Shown here piece after piece: positions 17,906 through 25,944 of a stretch of 64,000 nucleotides of DNA. Below the pieces are notes generated by a model. The model made no database searches. It saw only the letters and a list, made by a program, of their open reading frames with translations, and had not been told where the DNA came from. The stretch is from positions 124,001 to 188,000 of the forward strand of contig NZ_SSNI01000006.1 of NCBI RefSeq assembly GCF_010015475.1. Reading direction: 5' to 3'. The first letter of the stretch is position 1; each line of letters opens with the position of its first letter. The DNA comes from Pontibacter pamirensis. GTDB taxonomy: Bacteria; Bacteroidota; Bacteroidia; Cytophagales; Hymenobacteraceae. Made by a program: the position numbers and the translations under genes.

Positions 17906-18319
17906 ATGGCTTATTCAGATAAAGTTATTGATCATTATAGCAACCCACGTAACGTAGGTACGCTAGATAAATCTAAAGCAAGTGTGGGTACCGGCCTTGT
18001 AGGTGCTCCGGAGTGCGGTGACGTAATGCGTCTTCAAATTGAAGTGGACGAGAATCAGGTTATTACAGACGCAAAGTTTAAGACGTTTGGTTGTGGTTCT
18101 GCTATCGCTTCTTCTTCTCTGGCCACAGAGTGGCTCAAAGGTAAATCAGTAGACGAGGCACTGGCGATTGACAATATGGCGATTGTAGAAGAACTGGCAT
18201 TACCGCCGGTAAAAATTCACTGCTCTGTATTGGCTGAGGATGCCATTAAATCTGCTATCAACGATTACAGAGTAAAGAATGGCTTACCAGCATTGGAGTT
18301 AGCCAAGACGCACCACTAA
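17906..18319 (+). CDS. iscU: Fe-S cluster assembly scaffold IscU
   Basis: 137 residues, the small NifU-like scaffold on which Fe-S clusters form. The three ligand cysteines are visible at about C37 (GAPECGDVMRL, with the conserved Asp39), C63 (FGCGSAIASSS) and C106 (KIHCSVLAEDA). The chaperone-recognition stretch LPPVK is present just before Cys106. It lies second in the operon after iscS. Confidence 0.96.
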   Translation: MAYSDKVIDHYSNPRNVGTLDKSKASVGTGLVGAPECGDVMRLQIEVDENQVITDAKFKTFGCGSAIASSSLATEWLKGKSVDEALAIDNMAIVEELALPPVKIHCSVLAEDAIKSAINDYRVKNGLPALELAKTHH

Positions 18320-18331
18320 GCCACGGACTCA

Positions 18332-18742
18332 ATGGAGTCAAAGAACACTGATGTGCATGTTGAAAGTGCACGCATTCAAAAGCAGATTGAAAACCACTTA
18401 GGCATAAGCGGCAACAGTCTGCTTTTTGAATTCAGGCACATCGACAACAAAGAGCGCCTCGACCTGATTACAGTAAACCCGCGCCACCACCAATCGTTCC
18501 TGTTTCATTCTGAAGTGGGGTATGACCGGGTGGACGTGCTGCGCAAGATGCTGGCATACGTACAGAATTACCGCGATGAGGAAGGTTCCTACACGGTGCA
18601 GTGGATATCCCGCGACATCAAGGAGTTGAACACTTCTTATTTCCGGGCACGTAATATGTATGAGGCACTCGATAAATTATACTATGGCCGAGACATGAAC
18701 ACCATCACCGTATTTAGCGTGGTGCTGAATCCTGTCTCCTAA
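18332..18742 (+). CDS. uncharacterised protein within the isc operon
   Basis: 136 residues, soluble, no signal or membrane segment, and no motif I recognise. It is rich in charged residues and reads like an alpha/beta domain ([23 protein letters not shown], then [28 protein letters not shown] and a Tyr/Arg-rich helix [20 protein letters not shown]). It has no conserved Cys, so it is unlikely to hold a cluster itself. It starts 12 bp after iscU and ends 13 bp before iscA, so it is co-transcribed and probably accessory to cluster assembly or simply carried along. Confidence 0.8.
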   Translation: MESKNTDVHVESARIQKQIENHLGISGNSLLFEFRHIDNKERLDLITVNPRHHQSFLFHSEVGYDRVDVLRKMLAYVQNYRDEEGSYTVQWISRDIKELNTSYFRARNMYEALDKLYYGRDMNTITVFSVVLNPVS

Positions 18743-18755
18743 AAATAACAATGTT

Positions 18756-19082
18756 ATGATCACAGTTTCAGATAAAGCAAAAGAAAAGGTAGTAAAACTG
18801 AAGCAGGATGCTCAGTTAGACGATACGTACCGTTTACGCGCTTCTGTTGCAGGTGGTGGTTGCTCCGGCCTTTCCTACAATCTTGACTTCGATGATGAAG
18901 TGAAGCCGATGGATCAGGAGTTTGAAGATAAAGGCGTGAAGGTAGTGGTAGATATGAAAAGTTTCCTATACCTGGCAGGCACGGAGCTTGATTTCTCCGA
19001 CGGCCTGAACGGTAAAGGCTTTTACTTCAACAACCCGAATGCTACCCGCACCTGCGGCTGCGGAGATAGCTTCTCTGTATAA
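18756..19082 (+). CDS. iscA: A-type Fe-S carrier IscA
   Basis: 108 residues, HesB/IscA/SufA family carrier that delivers clusters or iron to apoproteins. The three conserved cysteines are present at about C36 ([11 protein letters not shown]), C100 and C102 ([10 protein letters not shown]). It closes the iscS-iscU-unknown-iscA operon. No iscR, hscA, hscB or fdx is adjacent. A long perfect hairpin follows the stop. Confidence 0.94.
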   Translation: MITVSDKAKEKVVKLKQDAQLDDTYRLRASVAGGGCSGLSYNLDFDDEVKPMDQEFEDKGVKVVVDMKSFLYLAGTELDFSDGLNGKGFYFNNPNATRTCGCGDSFSV

Positions 19083-19086
19083 GTTA

Positions 19087-19148
19087 TTCCCTTTATAACT
19101 AAGAAGGCCTTGCTATTGATAGCAAGGCCTTCTTAGTTATAAAGGGAA
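19087..19148. terminator. 30-bp perfect palindromic terminator
   Basis: Bases 19087-19116 are exactly complementary to 19119-19148, separated by 2 nt. It lies between iscA and the convergent T9SS cargo gene and ends 9 bp before that gene's stop codon. Confidence 0.85.
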
Positions 19149-19156
19149 GACAATCT

Positions 19157-20458
19157 TTAGTTTTTTATAAATCGGGTTGTATAGCGTTGCCCCTGTTCGT
19201 CCAGCAGTACAAGCACATAACTGCCACCTCTTAAAGTGCTTACATCTATGGTATGATGAAGGGCAGTATTGTCAAGCCCTTTCAAAAGCCACTGCTTTCC
19301 CAGCATGTCCAACACCAACACCTGCTGCATAACACCAGTTTGTTCAATACTTACCTGCAGTTTATCAGTTGTAATAGTAGGATAAACTTTAGCTACTTTT
19401 AAGCCAGCAGCGCGAGTTACGGCTACAACAGCTGAGTAGGCGTGGCTACCGTCTTCATCCACCTGCTTTAACCTGTAGTACAAAATTCCAACCAGAGGAT
19501 GGTTATCAGCAAAGCTATAGGCAGCGCCGATAGTGGTAGTTCCGTGACCAGCCACTCTGCCAATACTTTCGAAAGCCTGACCATCTGAGCTTCTCTCCAC
19601 GGAGAAATAATCATTCTGCATTTCTGAAGCAGTTAGCCACTGCAGCTGTACCACAGAGCCACTAGCCTTGGCAGTGAAGCGCGCTAACTCAACAGGCAAT
19701 ACCACAATAGGCTCTTCAGGCTTTACGCTCCAGCTAATACTGAAATCATCTATGGCCAGGCCATGATCGGCCTCATACTCATCCGCATCCTTCCAGCGCA
19801 GCATCAGGTAGTGCCCGTCCGGTATGTTTACAGCCAGCACCGCTGACATCAATTTCCGGTTCGCCGCAGCGTTTCCATTCAGAGCCTTTCCCTCAGTGTA
19901 AAAGTGCGGGCTTTTAAAATTCAGGTCAGGGTACTGTATCCAGCCCGCATCAGATTTAGGCGATAACTTGAAAGTCGCTTTATCTGGGTTGATAGCATAA
20001 GAAAAATCGATTTTATGTTCACCGGCCGTTCTGTTAGAGACACGCCACTGCTCTCCATAAAAGCTGATATCAACGAAGTTAATCGTATCGCCGGTATTAT
20101 TCTGCAAAAGCACTCCCCATGCATACTCTCCTGCAAGAAGAGAACTTTGTGAGCCCAAAGCACGATCTACTGATCCGATAGAGCCGAAACTGTAAAGGTT
20201 GCCTGCAACTTGGTTACCATGATTTACAACAACGGTATTGGTTTGCTTCGTGCGCTGCACAAACCAGTTTTCCATATAACTGGTGCCGTTTTCCCAGATG
20301 CCGTCACTCACAGCAGGTAGCGAATTAAAGTCTTGCGTATAGTTTGTTTGGCTTCTTTCCATACTTATCTGAGCAACAGCCGAATCAGGTTTAAAAAAAG
20401 CAGCGAAGCAGGTGAACGCCAGGCACGTCTGGCGAAGGAGGGTAAGTTTTTTAATCAT
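19157..20458 (-). CDS. secreted protein with type A T9SS sorting domain
   Basis: 433 residues. An N-terminal signal peptide ends around DSAVAQ; the middle (about 30-235) is a beta-sandwich-like region of unknown function with the phrase DHGLAIDDFSISW typical of jelly-roll/lectin-like secreted proteins. About 250-345 has a fibronectin-like segment (LQWLTASEMQNDYFSVERSSDG) found before many T9SS tails. The last 75 residues, from VYPTITTDKLQV to GSYVLVLLDEQGQ, form a type A C-terminal sorting domain. Export would use the T9SS, to which the porU/porV-like genes at 4-10 kb belong. Confidence 0.85.
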   Translation of the reverse strand: MIKKLTLLRQTCLAFTCFAAFFKPDSAVAQISMERSQTNYTQDFNSLPAVSDGIWENGTSYMENWFVQRTKQTNTVVVNHGNQVAGNLYSFGSIGSVDRALGSQSSLLAGEYAWGVLLQNNTGDTINFVDISFYGEQWRVSNRTAGEHKIDFSYAINPDKATFKLSPKSDAGWIQYPDLNFKSPHFYTEGKALNGNAAANRKLMSAVLAVNIPDGHYLMLRWKDADEYEADHGLAIDDFSISWSVKPEEPIVVLPVELARFTAKASGSVVQLQWLTASEMQNDYFSVERSSDGQAFESIGRVAGHGTTTIGAAYSFADNHPLVGILYYRLKQVDEDGSHAYSAVVAVTRAAGLKVAKVYPTITTDKLQVSIEQTGVMQQVLVLDMLGKQWLLKGLDNTALHHTIDVSTLRGGSYVLVLLDEQGQRYTTRFIKN

Positions 20459-20599
20459 ACTTTACGAAGTAGGCAAGGTTTTATCTAAGAATAAATTGCA
20501 CAAATTTTGATGCAATAATAGAAACCCAACCTGAACCTGCTTTATAAAGTTCAACTAATTATAATTATTTTATTGCGCTATACATACCTAAAGCAAAAA

Positions 20600-20625
20600 G
20601 GGTGTTCTGGCTAACCAGAACACCC
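20600..20625 (-). terminator. terminator after the nuo-purF operon
   Basis: 11-bp perfect stem (20600-20610 with 20615-20625) with a 4-nt loop; on the minus strand it is followed by TTTTTGCTTT. It ends the nuoH-N/purF transcript. Confidence 0.85.
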
Positions 20626-20672
20626 ACCCTTTTAAGCCGAATTATATTACAGCTGCTATTGTGCAATCTATG

Positions 20673-22568
20673 TTAATAAGCTCGCGCTAATTTGTTCTCC
20701 ATAAAGTTCATGAAGGCTCTGTTTACAACGCCTGTTCCACCCGGAGTCGGGTAGTTACCGGTGAAGTACCAGTCGCCTTTGTGGTTCGGGCAAGCGAGGT
20801 GCAAATCTTCAATGCGCTGGTAAATTACCTGCACCTCGGCGTCTACATCCGGTGCTTTCACTATCTCGGAAACTTTTTCGGATATTTCATCTGCTGTAAA
20901 CATATCATACAGTTCCTGCACATAATTTGCCTCTCTGAATGCCGGTGTACCTGCTAGCGCGACGCATTTATCATATACTTCCTCTGCCTTAAAGTATAGA
21001 TTGCGGTCTTTCAACAGAGCCAACAGTGCTCTGAAGGCTACAAACTCCTTCATGCGCGACATATCAATGCCATAGCAGTCCGGGTAGCGGATTTGCGGAG
21101 CGCAGGAAACGATAATGATCTTCTTCGGCTCCAGTTTATCCAGCATCTTGATGATGCTTTTCTCCAACGTTGTACCGCGCACAATCGAATCATCCAATAC
21201 CACAAGGGTATCGATTCCTTTCTTCACCACCTCATAGGTCGTGTCATATACGTGCGTCACAAGGTCGTCTCGGCTGTCGTTGTCTGTGATAAATGTACGC
21301 AGCTTCACATCCTTTATCACCAGTTTCTCGGCGCGCGGTTTAAACTGCAGAATTTCATCCAACTGCTCTTCTGTTAGTTCCTGGTTCAGGATAGCTCTTT
21401 TGCGGTACTCCCGCAGGTGGTTTTCAATACCTTTCATCATCCCCAGCCACGAAGACTCCGCAGTGTTAGGGATATAAGAGAACACGGTATTCTTGAGGTC
21501 GTAATTGATGGCATCCAAAATCTGCGGGCACAGCAGTTTGCCCATGTTCTTGCGCTCGTTATATATCTCAGGGTCATTGCCTCTGGAGAAGTAAATGCGC
21601 TCGAAGCTGCAGGAAAGTTTCTCACGAGGCTCCACCACTTCTACATGCTGTGGGTTGCCGGCTTTGTCCACAATCAGCGCGTACCCCGGTTTGATTTCCT
21701 TGATATCGCTGTATTCTATGTCAAAAGCTGTCTTGATGGCTGGCTTTTCAGATGCCACCACCACTACTTCATCATCCATGTAGTAGTAAGCAGGACGAAT
21801 ACCATTAGGGTCGCGCAATACGAAAGAGGCACCGTAGCCTGTAAGGCCCGCCATGGCATAGCCACCGTCGAAGTCGCGGCTGGCGCGGCGCAGTACACGC
21901 TGCAGATCCAAGTTTTCCTCAATCAGCTGCGTAATTTCTTTGTTGGTGTGATCGCCTTTTTTGAAGTGGTTAAACTTCACCTGGTTTTCCTCATCCAGAA
22001 AATGGCCAATTTTCTCTAATACCGTAATTGTGTCAGACTTCTGCTTTGGATGCTGCCCTAGCTCAAGTAACTTCTCAAACTGCTCATCCACGTTCGTCAT
22101 GTTGAAGTTACCCGCAACAGCCAGGCTGCGGCTGCGCCAGTTGTTCTCGCGCACCATCGGATGGCAGTTATCCACGCTGTTTATACCGTGCGTGCCGTAG
22201 CGCAGGTGGCCCAGGTACACATCCCCCAAGAAGGGCGTGTTCTCCCAGATCCATGCGGTATCATCGGCTCTGTCAGGATAATCCTCCTTCAGGTTCTTAT
22301 ACTCCTTCCCTATTTTCCCGAAAATGCTGTCGATGGCCCGTGTTTTAACTGATCGGAAGCGGCTGATGTACTCGATTCCGGGTAGGGCATTAATTTTAAT
22401 GCTAGCTACGCCGGCACCGTCCTGCCCCCGGTTGTGCTGCTTCTGCATCAGCAGGTACAGCTTGTTAATCCCGTACATAGGAGTACCATACTTCTCTACG
22501 TAATAATCGATAGGCTTTCTGAGCCTGATCAAGGCAATACCACATTCATGCTTTATAGCGTCGCTCAT
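20673..22568 (-). CDS. purF: amidophosphoribosyltransferase, long Bacteroidetes form
   Basis: 631 residues, clearly longer than classical PurF (about 500). The class II glutamine amidotransferase domain begins with HECGIALIRL (Cys9 would be the nucleophile after N-terminal processing), with QHNRGQDGAGVAS and HLRYGTHG. The phosphoribosyltransferase domain has the PRPP loop VVLDDSIVRGTTL (about 455-467). The family makes phosphoribosylamine, the first step of purine synthesis. Bacteroidota commonly carry this long form beside a standard PurF, so its exact job is uncertain. It starts 15 bp after nuoN and so is in the nuo operon. Confidence 0.85.
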   Translation of the reverse strand: MSDAIKHECGIALIRLRKPIDYYVEKYGTPMYGINKLYLLMQKQHNRGQDGAGVASIKINALPGIEYISRFRSVKTRAIDSIFGKIGKEYKNLKEDYPDRADDTAWIWENTPFLGDVYLGHLRYGTHGINSVDNCHPMVRENNWRSRSLAVAGNFNMTNVDEQFEKLLELGQHPKQKSDTITVLEKIGHFLDEENQVKFNHFKKGDHTNKEITQLIEENLDLQRVLRRASRDFDGGYAMAGLTGYGASFVLRDPNGIRPAYYYMDDEVVVVASEKPAIKTAFDIEYSDIKEIKPGYALIVDKAGNPQHVEVVEPREKLSCSFERIYFSRGNDPEIYNERKNMGKLLCPQILDAINYDLKNTVFSYIPNTAESSWLGMMKGIENHLREYRKRAILNQELTEEQLDEILQFKPRAEKLVIKDVKLRTFITDNDSRDDLVTHVYDTTYEVVKKGIDTLVVLDDSIVRGTTLEKSIIKMLDKLEPKKIIIVSCAPQIRYPDCYGIDMSRMKEFVAFRALLALLKDRNLYFKAEEVYDKCVALAGTPAFREANYVQELYDMFTADEISEKVSEIVKAPDVDAEVQVIYQRIEDLHLACPNHKGDWYFTGNYPTPGGTGVVNRAFMNFMENKLARAY

Positions 22569-22583
22569 GGGTGCTATTAAATT

Positions 22584-24089
22584 TTAAAGTGTCTGGGCCA
22601 GCAGTTGTTTCATCCAGTTTAGCAGCAAGTCGGGTTTAAAAAACAGGACCAGCAGCGGCAAGGCAAACAGCGCAAGCAGCAGTTTATCTGACAGTGAAGT
22701 AACTAAATTTTCTTCTCTAAAATTCCCTTTAAAGAAAAGGTAGTATGGTATCTTGATATAATAGAATAGCGCCACTCCCGTCAGTAAAACTCCGATGATC
22801 AATAAGGTCAGCAGGAGGGTATTTCCACCCAGTGTGTAAGCCTCCCAAACATTACTGAAGATGAGCAGTTTCCCCATAAAGCCTGCCAGGGGCGGCAAAC
22901 CAGTCAGCGACAGCAGGTACAGCAGCGCCATAACGCCTATAAAAGGATAGGCGCGGCCAAGACCGGCAAAGTCCTCCAACTTCTGAACCTTGAAAGTATT
23001 CTCCGACAATTGCAGAAACAGGAAAATACCAAAATTCATAAACAGCAGCACTGTGAGGTAAAACAGCACGCTCACTGTATAATCGGTGTTAAAAGCCAGC
23101 AGTCCCGTCAGCAGAAAACCGGCATGCGATACGGAGGAATAAGCGAGCAACCTGCGGGGTGTGTTTTGCCAGAGAGCTGTAAAGTTACCAATCACAAGCG
23201 TGGCGATGGCTGCAATACCCAGAAACAACTGCACATCAGCATAAGCCAGCTGGTTTTCAAAAGGCTTTACAAAGCGAAGTATCACAATAATACCCGCCAT
23301 CTTAGGCCCGGTAGAGAACAGCGCCACAACAGGGAGCGGCGCGCCCTGGTACACATCGGAAACCCAAAAATGAAAAGGCGCCGCTGATATTTTAAAGAAG
23401 AACCCGGCGAAGACAAGTACTGCCGCCACCGTTACCAGCAGGGTGTTCGCCTGCAACAGCCCGATTCTGAATACTTCGGAAGAATAGTTAAGCGTGCCTG
23501 TCAGGCCGTAGAAAAAAGACATGCCATACAACATCACTCCTGCCGAAAGCGCACCGTACAAAATATACTTCAGGCCTGCCTCTACCGCACGCTTTTCATG
23601 TTTTAGGGTGAGGGTGAGGATATAGGAGGCAATAGAAACGGTTTCAATAGCCAGGAAGACCATGAGCAGGTTAACGGATTTGCCCATCAGGTTCAGCCCC
23701 AGCACCAGCATCAGGATGAGGGCATAATATTCTCCTTTGCCTTGTTGCAAACGCTCCAGCGGCCTGTTCTGCAGGGAAAGCAGGATAGTAAATATACCTG
23801 CTGTACTAAAAAGTATACCTGCATAACGCGCCAACCCGTCAGAAAGGAGCAGGTTCAGAAAGGGTTCGTCGCCGGAAGTATAGCCCCCTAAAATTTGCAG
23901 CAGCAACGAAGCGAACAAACCGGAGAGGGCCAGCCACGGCAGCAGTCGCTTTATAGTTGGAGACTTAAACAAATCCAGGGTAACGAGCAGCAGAAAGAAG
24001 ATGGCCAGCAGCAGCTCGGGCAGCAAGGAACCTGCACCCGCTACAATGGCATCAATAGTTTCGGATAGATAGACTGCCTGCTCGTTCAC
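22584..24089 (-). CDS. nuoN: NADH-quinone oxidoreductase subunit N
   Basis: 501 residues, about 14 membrane helices, one of three antiporter-like proton-pumping subunits of complex I. The proton-channel core is visible in KYILYGALSAGVMLYGMSFFYG, FKISAAPFHFWVSDVYQGAPLPVVALFST and RRLLAYSSVSHAGFLLTG, with the conserved Lys and His of the family. The start codon is directly next to the nuoM stop. Confidence 0.95.
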   Translation of the reverse strand: MNEQAVYLSETIDAIVAGAGSLLPELLLAIFFLLLVTLDLFKSPTIKRLLPWLALSGLFASLLLQILGGYTSGDEPFLNLLLSDGLARYAGILFSTAGIFTILLSLQNRPLERLQQGKGEYYALILMLVLGLNLMGKSVNLLMVFLAIETVSIASYILTLTLKHEKRAVEAGLKYILYGALSAGVMLYGMSFFYGLTGTLNYSSEVFRIGLLQANTLLVTVAAVLVFAGFFFKISAAPFHFWVSDVYQGAPLPVVALFSTGPKMAGIIVILRFVKPFENQLAYADVQLFLGIAAIATLVIGNFTALWQNTPRRLLAYSSVSHAGFLLTGLLAFNTDYTVSVLFYLTVLLFMNFGIFLFLQLSENTFKVQKLEDFAGLGRAYPFIGVMALLYLLSLTGLPPLAGFMGKLLIFSNVWEAYTLGGNTLLLTLLIIGVLLTGVALFYYIKIPYYLFFKGNFREENLVTSLSDKLLLALFALPLLVLFFKPDLLLNWMKQLLAQTL

Positions 24090-25838
24090 TTAAGGTACAA
24101 TGGTAGATAAAACGATATTCAGTTGCTCCTGCCCGTTTTGCAATACTAACTCCGAAAAGCCATTCACAGCTATACCTATTTTGTCCAGGAGAAGGTGAGG
24201 GAAAATACCGAAGAGCAGGGCCAGCAGTGTTAGGGGCACAAGCATCAGGTACTCCCGGGTATTTAGATCAGTAATAACGGCGCTTTCGCGCAACTCTGGG
24301 AACATCCAGAACTTGCCGAAGAACATGCGCTGCAGCGCCCACAGGTAATACGCCGCTGCTAATAATAAGCCAAACACGGCAACAATAGTGAGCCAGCGGG
24401 GCAGCATGCCCGTAGCCTCAGGTGCACTAAATCCTCCTATCAATACCAGTAGCTCGGCTATAAACCCGGAAAAGCCCGGCAAACCCAAAGAGGCAAAAAA
24501 AGCGATAACTACAAACGTAGTATAGGCAGGCATCACGTTAGCTAAGCCTCTGAAATTTTGTATCATACGGTCATGCGCCCGGTCATATATCACCCCTACC
24601 ACCAGGAAGAGCATTGCAGAGATAATACCGTGGCTAAACATCATGTAAACAGCGCCATTCACCCCCTCTGTTGTGAGTGAGGCCAGGCCCAGCAGCACAA
24701 AGCCCATGTGCGACACCGACGAATAGGCAATCAGCTTTTTCAGGTCGTTCATGGCCAGGGCGTTGAGGGCACCATAGATGATGGACAGCACTCCCAGACC
24801 GCCCACCAGCACCGAGAAATAAGTTGCGGCATCTGGGAAGACTGGGTATACAATGCGGATAAGGCCGTATCCACCTACTTTTAGTAGTATAGCAGCCAGC
24901 AGTACAGAAATAGGCGTTGGCGCCTCTACGTGTGCATCGGGTAGCCACGTATGCACCGGCACCACCGGCACTTTGATGGCAAAACCGGCCAGCAACAGCA
25001 GGAAAGCGATAAAACGTACCGGCAGGTCCCACAGCGTTATCCGCGACATAACATGCAGGAGACTGTCAGGCAGAAAATTAGCGGCCTCCATCATGGCCGG
25101 AATACTGAAGGTGTGTACCATTTGCTGTGTGCTGATGGTGTTTTGCTGCAGCATCTGCTGCACCTGCCGTATTACTTCAGGGGAGGCAGCCATACCACGC
25201 TCCAGCAGCCCCAACTGCCTTGCTGTCGCAGCCGGGTCAATCACCGAAGTATACAACCCAATCATAACTATCAGGATAAAAAGGGAGCCAACCAAGGTAT
25301 AAATAAAGAACTTAATGGCTGCATATTCCCGCCTGGGGCCACCCCAGATACCGATAAGGAAGTACATCGGCAGCAGCATAAATTCAAAAAAGAGGTAGAA
25401 CAGGAAAAAATCTAGGGCCAAAAAACACCCCATCACGCTGGTAAGCAACAGCAGGTAAAGCAGGAAATATCCTTTTACTTTGCTGGTAATTGTCCAGGAG
25501 GAGATAATACCAATAACCCCGACAATGCCAGTGAGCAGCACCATACTGATGCTGATGCCGTCTACCCCTAAGAAATACTCAATCTGAAAGAGGCCCAGGT
25601 TGCCGAGTGCAAAGCCAATCCAGTTGAGCTTTTCCACAAACTGGTATCCCTGCTGCCCATTTGCGAAGGCAACACCATCAAAACGGAGGTATAAAAAAAC
25701 AGCCAGCCCCATCTGCACCAAAGTCCCCAAAAGCGCTACTGCCTTTATCGGCCTGTGCAGGTGCGCAGGCATCACCAGCACAACTAGCGCCGCCAGCAAA
25801 GGTGTAAAAATGAGACTACTGAGTATAAAATCCATCAA
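24090..25838 (-). CDS. nuoM: NADH-quinone oxidoreductase subunit M
   Basis: 582 residues, antiporter-like membrane subunit of complex I. Signature segments are FFLFYLFFEFMLLPMYFLIGIWGG (conserved Glu), VPVVPVHTWLPDAHVEAPTPISVLLAAILLKVGGYG and LKKLIAYSSVSHMGFVLLG. A long loop around residues 205-265 (Gln/Thr-rich, about 60 residues) is an insertion relative to E. coli NuoM. It abuts nuoN and follows nuoL after 106 bp. Confidence 0.95.
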   Translation of the reverse strand: MMDFILSSLIFTPLLAALVVLVMPAHLHRPIKAVALLGTLVQMGLAVFLYLRFDGVAFANGQQGYQFVEKLNWIGFALGNLGLFQIEYFLGVDGISISMVLLTGIVGVIGIISSWTITSKVKGYFLLYLLLLTSVMGCFLALDFFLFYLFFEFMLLPMYFLIGIWGGPRREYAAIKFFIYTLVGSLFILIVMIGLYTSVIDPAATARQLGLLERGMAASPEVIRQVQQMLQQNTISTQQMVHTFSIPAMMEAANFLPDSLLHVMSRITLWDLPVRFIAFLLLLAGFAIKVPVVPVHTWLPDAHVEAPTPISVLLAAILLKVGGYGLIRIVYPVFPDAATYFSVLVGGLGVLSIIYGALNALAMNDLKKLIAYSSVSHMGFVLLGLASLTTEGVNGAVYMMFSHGIISAMLFLVVGVIYDRAHDRMIQNFRGLANVMPAYTTFVVIAFFASLGLPGFSGFIAELLVLIGGFSAPEATGMLPRWLTIVAVFGLLLAAAYYLWALQRMFFGKFWMFPELRESAVITDLNTREYLMLVPLTLLALLFGIFPHLLLDKIGIAVNGFSELVLQNGQEQLNIVLSTIVP

Positions 25839-25944
25839 TATGTATAGACACTTGTATTAAGATGCAGGATGTAAGACAATCAGCATCCTTATATTTCTAA
25901 AATCTGTTAAGCTCCTCCTTGTATTGCACTCGCGAAATTAACCA

